DNA of 64,000 nt from Clostridiales bacterium CHKCI001 (lineage in GTDB: Bacteria; Bacillota; Clostridia; Lachnospirales; Lachnospiraceae), in the NCBI GenBank assembly GCA_900045905.1, contig FCNS01000046.1:62001-126000 (forward strand), written 5' to 3'. Made by a program: the position numbers and the translations under genes. Below, piece after piece: positions 59,302 through 64,000 of the stretch (the stretch's first letter is position 1; each line of letters starts with the position of its first letter). Below the pieces are notes generated by a model that was not told the DNA's origin, ran no database searches, and saw only the letters and a program-made list of their open reading frames with translations.

Positions 59302-61030
59302 TCTGACGCCCCTCCTTTGGAAACTGTGAATAATAAATTTCTTGGTATACTTCACATGATCTCAATAACTCCTCATGTGTACCAATTCCAACTATTTTTC
59401 CATCATCTAATACAATAATCTGATCGGCATACTGAATCGTCGTGGAACGCTGTGACACAATAAAAACTGTCATATTACGATCCATCTGCTTAATTGCTTT
59501 TCTCAGCTTGGCATCCGTTGCATAATCCAACGCAGATGCACTATCATCCAAAATTAAAATCTCTGGTTTTTTTACCAATGCTCTCGCAATCGTTAGTCTT
59601 TGACGTTGACCGCCTGATAAGTTCTTTCCACCTTGCAAAATATCGGCATTTAGTCTGCCTTCTTTTCCTTCTACCACTTCCGCTGCCTGCGCCGTCCTTA
59701 ATGCTTCCATCATTTCTACTTCTGTAGCATCTTTCTTTCCCCATCGCATATTTTCGGCAATCGTGCCTTTAAATAAAACTGCTTTTTGCGGAACAATTCC
59801 AACCATTGTACGAATCTGATTCAGCGGATAATTTTTGATATCAGTACCGCCAACTGTAATTTTCCCCTCTGTCGCATCATAAAAGCGAGGAATTAAATTA
59901 ATCAAGGAAGACTTACCTGAACCTGTACCACCAATAATACCGATTGTCTGACCCTTTTTCACCTTAAAACTTATATCTGTCAAAGAAGGCTCTTTTGCAT
60001 TTTGATAAGCAAACGTTACATGGTCAAATTCAATATAAGTTTCAGAATTGGTTTCTTTTACTTCTGTTGTGCTGTATTCTGTTAAACTTGGTTTTAACTC
60101 CATTACATTTTGAATTCTGTTTGCACATGCCAATGACTTTGTAATATTAATAATCAGATTCGCCAATTTGACTAACTCTACCAGAATCTGTGACATATAA
60201 TTGACAAGCGCAACAACCGCACCTTGCAAAATAATCCCATTATTTACTTGGTTTGCCCCTACCCAAAGCAATACAACAATTGCAACATTAATAATAATAT
60301 AAGTAACTGGATTTAATAGCGCTGTAATCTTTCCAACAAATACCTGTACTTTCATTAAAAGCGCATTTGCTTCTGTGAAATTTTCTCTCTCATCCTTTTG
60401 ACGGTTAAACGCACGAATGACACGTGCTCCTACTAGATTTTCTCTCGTCAGTTGTGTAACCCGATCCAAACGGCTCTGTACTTTTCGATACATTGGAATA
60501 CTAATCAACATAATTCCAAACACTACAACCGATAACGCTGGAATTGTAATTACAAAAATCATGGCTGCTTTCCAATCGATTGTAAATGCCATAATCATTG
60601 CTCCGAATACAATAAACGGAGAACGCATAAATAATCGTAAAAATAAGTTTACTCCTGATTGTACTTGATTGATATCACTTGTCATTCGTGTTATCAAAGT
60701 AGAAGTCCCAACGGTATCGACTTCTGAATAGGAAAGTGATTGAATATGCTGAAACAAATCATGTCTTAACGCCGTTCCAAACCCAACTGCTGCTTTTGCA
60801 GCAAAATATTGAGCGGTCAAAGAACAAACTAAACCAATAATTCCCAATAAGATAAGCAATCCGCCCATCTGTAAAATATAACCAATGTCACCATTTTTAA
60901 TACCAATATCAATAATTCTAGCCATTACTAGAGGCACAAACAACTCAAACAAAGCCTCCAATAGTTTAAACAATGGTGCCAATACACTCTCTTTCTTATA
61001 ACTGCCTAAATATCGCAGTAAACTTCTCAT
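59294..61030 (-). CDS. ABC exporter half-transporter with degenerate ATPase site
   Basis: From the ATG at 61030 (GGAGGTAACT upstream) the protein is 578 aa with six membrane helices and one ATPase domain. Walker A is GGTGSGKSSLINL (near 368) and the signature is LSGGQRQRLTIARAL. Walker B reads ILILDDSASALD, so the catalytic glutamate is an aspartate. One weakened site is usual in heterodimeric exporters such as BmrCD and TM287/288, so this supports pairing with the 57556 product. Copy C of the ~165-bp repeat lies just upstream. Substrate unknown. Confidence 0.93.
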   Translation of the reverse strand: MRSLLRYLGSYKKESVLAPLFKLLEALFELFVPLVMARIIDIGIKNGDIGYILQMGGLLILLGIIGLVCSLTAQYFAAKAAVGFGTALRHDLFQHIQSLSYSEVDTVGTSTLITRMTSDINQVQSGVNLFLRLFMRSPFIVFGAMIMAFTIDWKAAMIFVITIPALSVVVFGIMLISIPMYRKVQSRLDRVTQLTRENLVGARVIRAFNRQKDERENFTEANALLMKVQVFVGKITALLNPVTYIIINVAIVVLLWVGANQVNNGIILQGAVVALVNYMSQILVELVKLANLIINITKSLACANRIQNVMELKPSLTEYSTTEVKETNSETYIEFDHVTFAYQNAKEPSLTDISFKVKKGQTIGIIGGTGSGKSSLINLIPRFYDATEGKITVGGTDIKNYPLNQIRTMVGIVPQKAVLFKGTIAENMRWGKKDATEVEMMEALRTAQAAEVVEGKEGRLNADILQGGKNLSGGQRQRLTIARALVKKPEILILDDSASALDYATDAKLRKAIKQMDRNMTVFIVSQRSTTIQYADQIIVLDDGKIVGIGTHEELLRSCEVYQEIYYSQFPKEGRQNG

Positions 61031-61097
61031 AGTTACCTCCAACACTGTACTTTTCCGTGGCTTCCAAGTTCACCACACTATTCTCACTTTTTTTCAA

Positions 61098-61256
61098 AAG
61101 TAAAGCGGGCATTCGGAATCCGCTTCGCTACTTCCTTATGAACACAGGCTACTTTGTAGCTTATCAGTGTGTGCTTTCCTAGTCACCACGGGTATCCCCA
61201 TCCCACTGATTAGTGCTCCACGCACTTGAAGCGGGGGACTACCCGTTCTGCGTTCA
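61098..61256 (-). repeat. ~165-bp structured dispersed repeat, copy C
   Basis: Read on the minus strand it matches copies A and B from AACGCAGAACGGGTAGTCCC to GCTTTACTT, with a short deletion in the central hairpin. It lies between the GNAT gene and the ABC exporter, within the exporter's upstream region. Confidence 0.8.
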
Positions 61257-61287
61257 AATGCTCAATTTGAAAATGAATAATATAATA

Positions 61288-61830
61288 TTAACATTTCACT
61301 GCTCCATAGAGTACTAGATCACAAATTCCTGTATTATTAAAACCCGCTGCAATCTTTGTTCCTTCATATTGCAATCCACATTTTTGCATTACTCTTCCAG
61401 AAGCAGGGTTATTGAAATCATGCTTTGCTTCAATCCTCCGAAATTCCTCGTGATTCCATAAAAAATCTATCACTGCCCGTAGTGCTTCCGATGTAATCCC
61501 TTTATTCCAATATTGATCTCCAATACAATAACCAATTTCTGCACATTTAATCTGAGCATCCTGACTAACTATACTAATGCTCCCTATTGGTTCTTTTAAG
61601 GCTTTTAACTCAATACACCATTGATAAAACTGATTATTCGTATACTGTTCTGTCCAATCCTTTAATACCGCTTTCGTCACTTCTATATTATCATGCGTTG
61701 GCCAAGTTAAATATTTTGTAACGATATCATGACTTGCCCAATTACGATACATCGCTTCGGCATCATTTTCTTCAAACCTACGCAAAATTAATCTAGGCGT
61801 CGTTAATCGAATGGTTCCTGAATGCTTCAT
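61288..61830 (-). CDS. GNAT-family N-acetyltransferase (RimJ/RimL-like)
   Basis: This 180-aa acetyltransferase begins TIRLTTPRLILRRFEENDAE, the usual RimJ/RimL start. The acetyl-CoA region is YWNKGITSEALRAVIDFLW (about 110-128), followed by [20 protein letters not shown] and LQYEGT. Members modify ribosomal-protein N-termini or small molecules; the target here is not clear. TATGAGGAGATAAAAT precedes the ATG. It is divergent from the MoxR gene and followed by repeat copy C. Confidence 0.9.
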   Translation of the reverse strand: MKHSGTIRLTTPRLILRRFEENDAEAMYRNWASHDIVTKYLTWPTHDNIEVTKAVLKDWTEQYTNNQFYQWCIELKALKEPIGSISIVSQDAQIKCAEIGYCIGDQYWNKGITSEALRAVIDFLWNHEEFRRIEAKHDFNNPASGRVMQKCGLQYEGTKIAAGFNNTGICDLVLYGAVKC

Positions 61831-61914
61831 ATTTTATCTCCTCATAACTCTCCTTATTTTTTATTTTCCATTTTATCTTATTTTTTCCAATTTTACAATC
61901 CCTAGATTTTGTGA

Positions 61915-61948
61915 AGCCTCACACGACGAAAGTCACGAGTGTGCGGCT
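61915..61948. promoter_or_regulatory. Compound hairpin between GNAT and MoxR genes
   Basis: AGCC-t-CACAC-GAC-GAAA-GTC-acga-GTGTG-c-GGCT forms nested stems with a GAAA tetraloop. It lies upstream of the MoxR promoter and has no U-run. Its role is unknown. Confidence 0.5.
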
Positions 61949-61963
61949 CAATTATCAACTTCC

Positions 61964-61993
61964 TTACATTTCTTCCTAATATTGTGGTATAAT
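61964..61993 (+). promoter_or_regulatory. Promoter of the MoxR-DUF58 operon
   Basis: TTACAT (61964-61969), an 18-bp spacer, and consensus TATAAT (61988-61993), 32 bp before the start codon. Confidence 0.65.
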
Positions 61994-62025
61994 GGAAAAA
62001 ACCGCACGCAAAGGAGTATTCTGCT

Positions 62026-62961
62026 ATGAACTCATTAGATCAGTTAAAAGCAAATATAGAAAAAGTAATCGTTGGAAAAGGAGAAGTCATTGATTTATTA
62101 ATGACCGCATTTATTGCAGGCGGACATGTTCTCTTAGAAGATGTGCCAGGAACAGGAAAGACTGTAATGGCAAAATCATTGGCTCGGTCGTTGGATGCTT
62201 CTTTTTCCCGTATCCAATTCACCCCTGACTTACTCCCATCCGATATTACCGGATTAAATTATTACAATCAAAAAGAAAGTGAATTTATTTTTAAACCAGG
62301 TCCTGTCTTTTGTCATATTTTACTCGCAGATGAAATTAACCGTGCTACGCCACGTACCCAATCTGCGTTATTAGAATGCATGGAAGAACACCAAGTAACC
62401 GTAGATGGCATCACCCGAAAACTCCCTGAACCATTTCTTGTTCTCGCCACGCAAAATCCTGTTGAAACAACTGGAACCTTTCCTCTTCCAGAGGCACAGC
62501 TCGATCGTTTCTTTATGAAAGTTTCCATGGGATTTCCTACAAAAGAAGAAGAGATTTCTATTTTAACCCGTTTTCAAAAAAATGCTCCTCTTGAAACACT
62601 CCAGCCTGTTTGCTCCACTTTGGCCATTTTGGAAGCACAGCAAGCATATAAGGAAGTCTATGTACATCCGTTGCTTATGAATTATTTAGTAGAGTTGGTT
62701 CGTGCCACAAGAGAACAACCTCATATTATTACAGGCGTAAGTCCAAGAGGCAGTTTAGCACTTATGCGTGCAGTACAGGCTTATGCCTATCTACATGATC
62801 GTACCTATGTCGTACCAGAAGATTTTAAAGCGGTTGCCGTTTCCGTTTTATCCCATCGTCTTGTTTTGGGACGTTTTTCCGGCAGTCAATCATCTGGGGA
62901 GGAAATGATTCAAAAACTACTGTCTGAGATCCCTGTCCCAACCGAAGACTGGAAACGATAA
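62026..62961 (+). CDS. MoxR-family AAA+ ATPase
   Basis: This 311-aa ATPase has Walker A EDVPGTGKTVMAK (P41-T46 core) and Walker B LLADEINRATPRTQSALLEC followed by MEEHQVTVDG. Sensor 1 lies in ATQNPVETTGTFPLPEAQLD, and sensor-2-type TGVSPRGSLALM is at the C-terminal lid. MoxR proteins act as chaperones that insert cofactors or assemble complexes, usually beside DUF58 and VWA proteins, as here. AAAGGAG precedes the ATG, and the promoter is at 61964. The DUF58 gene follows after 39 bp. Confidence 0.95.
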   Translation: MNSLDQLKANIEKVIVGKGEVIDLLMTAFIAGGHVLLEDVPGTGKTVMAKSLARSLDASFSRIQFTPDLLPSDITGLNYYNQKESEFIFKPGPVFCHILLADEINRATPRTQSALLECMEEHQVTVDGITRKLPEPFLVLATQNPVETTGTFPLPEAQLDRFFMKVSMGFPTKEEEISILTRFQKNAPLETLQPVCSTLAILEAQQAYKEVYVHPLLMNYLVELVRATREQPHIITGVSPRGSLALMRAVQAYAYLHDRTYVVPEDFKAVAVSVLSHRLVLGRFSGSQSSGEEMIQKLLSEIPVPTEDWKR

Positions 62962-63000
62962 TATTATCCTTCTATAAAAAATATCAATGAGGTTTTGTTA

Positions 63001-64000
63001 TGAAATTAGTTCTTTTACTTTTAGGAGCTTTCCTATTATTTTTTCTGCAAAAATACATTTATCAAACCTATTGGAAAAAACAACTAACCGTATCCATTCG
63101 GTTTCAAGAACGACCTGTTTTTGAGGGAGAATCTGCATGTTTAACTGAAATAATTGAAAATCGCAAACTTTTGCCGTTAATTCATTTAAATGTAAAATTT
63201 CAGATTAGCCGATATCTTCAATTTCAAAACATGGAAAATACAACAGTATCCGATCAAACCTACCGAAGTGACATTTTCTCGGTTCTTTTTTTCCAGCGGA
63301 TTACTCGTACGCTGCAATTTCATTGTCAAAAACGTGGATACTATGAAATCAAACAGGCAGATTGCATTTCTTCTGACCTTTTAATGACACATTCCCTCGT
63401 CACAATTTTGCCTGTTCAGACATTTTTATATGTCTATCCAAAATCCATTGATATTTCTTCTTTAGAAGTCCCGTTTCGTAAGATGATTGGAAGTATAACA
63501 AGCCGTCAGTTTCTTTACGAAGATCCATTTGAATTTCGTGGTATCCGAGATTATACGATAACTGATCCAATGAATAAAATTAATTGGAAGGCATCTGCTC
63601 GTTCTGGCAATCTCATGGTTAATCTGCACGATTCCACTGCTTCTCAAGAAGTCATTTTATTTTTGAACTTGGAAGATGAATCTATTTGGAAAAAAGAGTT
63701 TCTCCATGAAGTTTCCATTCGTCTTGCTGGTGCAATTAGCCACTACTTTTTAAGCAAATCCATTCCAATTCAGATGATCTGTAATGCTTATGATTTGCTT
63801 ACTGGACAAGTTGCAACGATACCCGCAGGAACTGGACTATGCCAAATAACTACAATCTATCAAATACTTGCAAGAATTGATTTATCTCGCCCAACCGTTT
63901 CCTGCAAACAACAATTACAAGACTTATTATACACACAAAATCGAACAGTTCCCCTCTACATTATGATTTCAAGCAATCTGCGTCCAGATTTGCAAGAAGC
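63001..64000 (+). CDS. DUF58-domain protein, C-terminus outside window
   Basis: The frame opens at the ATG at 63001 and runs off the right edge (333 codons seen). TGAGG lies upstream of the start. An N-terminal membrane helix (KLVLLLLGAFLLFFLQK) is followed by a beta-rich region. The DUF58 core is EFRGIRDYTITDPMNKINWK, then ASARSGNLMVN. DUF58 proteins form a common operon with MoxR ATPases and transglutaminase-like proteins. They are thought to help assemble membrane or cell-wall complexes, but the mechanism is unproven. A transglutaminase-core gene is the likely next neighbour outside the window. Confidence 0.9.

Noticed and set aside
1-64000. tRNA, rRNA, CRISPR arrays or prophage
   Set aside because: No tRNA-like cloverleaf, rRNA signature, regularly spaced repeats or phage structural genes were noticed by eye.

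Overview
The window looks like chromosome of a low-GC anaerobic Bacillota, most likely a Lachnospiraceae-type gut Clostridia. The reasons are the AT-rich sequence, strong GGAGG ribosome sites, Firmicutes-type GalT, BceRSAB and LplBC-like systems, and a pectin/galactoside diet. I saw no tRNA, rRNA, CRISPR array, intact transposase or phage gene. Most genes lie on the minus strand.

Layout. 1-1360: MBOAT O-acyltransferase running off the left edge. 1.5-6.3 kb: leuB-ilvD-ilvB branched-chain amino-acid operon with a structured leader. 6.3-8.2 kb: hflX and a TPR membrane protein. 8.5-12.4 kb: galactose operon (wHTH regulator, galK, galT). 12.5-14.5 kb: mutY and an MBL hydrolase. 14.6-29.7 kb: pectin-utilisation locus with GH28, CE8, a double GH43 with an ankyrin insert, CE12, an ABC importer, a membrane-anchored AraC regulator and two esterase-like hydrolases. 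The enzymes lack signal peptides, so pectin fragments are probably imported and then dismantled inside the cell. 29.8-30.6 kb: PdaB-like deacetylase. 30.7-32.9 kb: one unrecognised gene flanked by inverted copies of a ~165-bp repeat. 33-37.1 kb: a giant duplicated DUF445 protein. 37.3-38.5 kb: an XRE regulator and an unusual protein with three RpoA-CTD-like modules. 38.6-46 kb: a murE-like ligase with DUF1700 and DUF4097 genes, a CLC channel, and clpB. 46.2-50.3 kb: a GH36 pseudogene, an intact GH36 alpha-galactosidase and its AraC regulator. 50.8-52.8 kb: HelD-like helicase. 53-61 kb: heterodimeric ABC exporter plus a BceRS-BceAB peptide-resistance module. 61.3 kb to the end: GNAT, MoxR, and a DUF58 protein running off the right edge.

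The GH36 enzyme releases galactose that galK/galT can process, so the alpha-galactosidase, gal and pectin loci form a plausible plant-polysaccharide programme.

The least explained signals are non-coding. (a) A ~165-bp structured repeat occurs three times, two copies bracketing the unknown gene at 31.3 kb. (b) A 44-bp hairpin element lies in sense orientation just upstream of leuB, murE and bceA. (c) A sequence motif recurs directly after intrinsic-terminator U-tracts in transcript orientation. (d) murE has a ~280-nt structured leader behind a consensus promoter. (e) Candidate operators include TGTAA-N4-TTACA at two pectin promoters and TNACA-N4-TGTAA at bceA. All coordinates and motifs were read by eye; no search or folding program was run.
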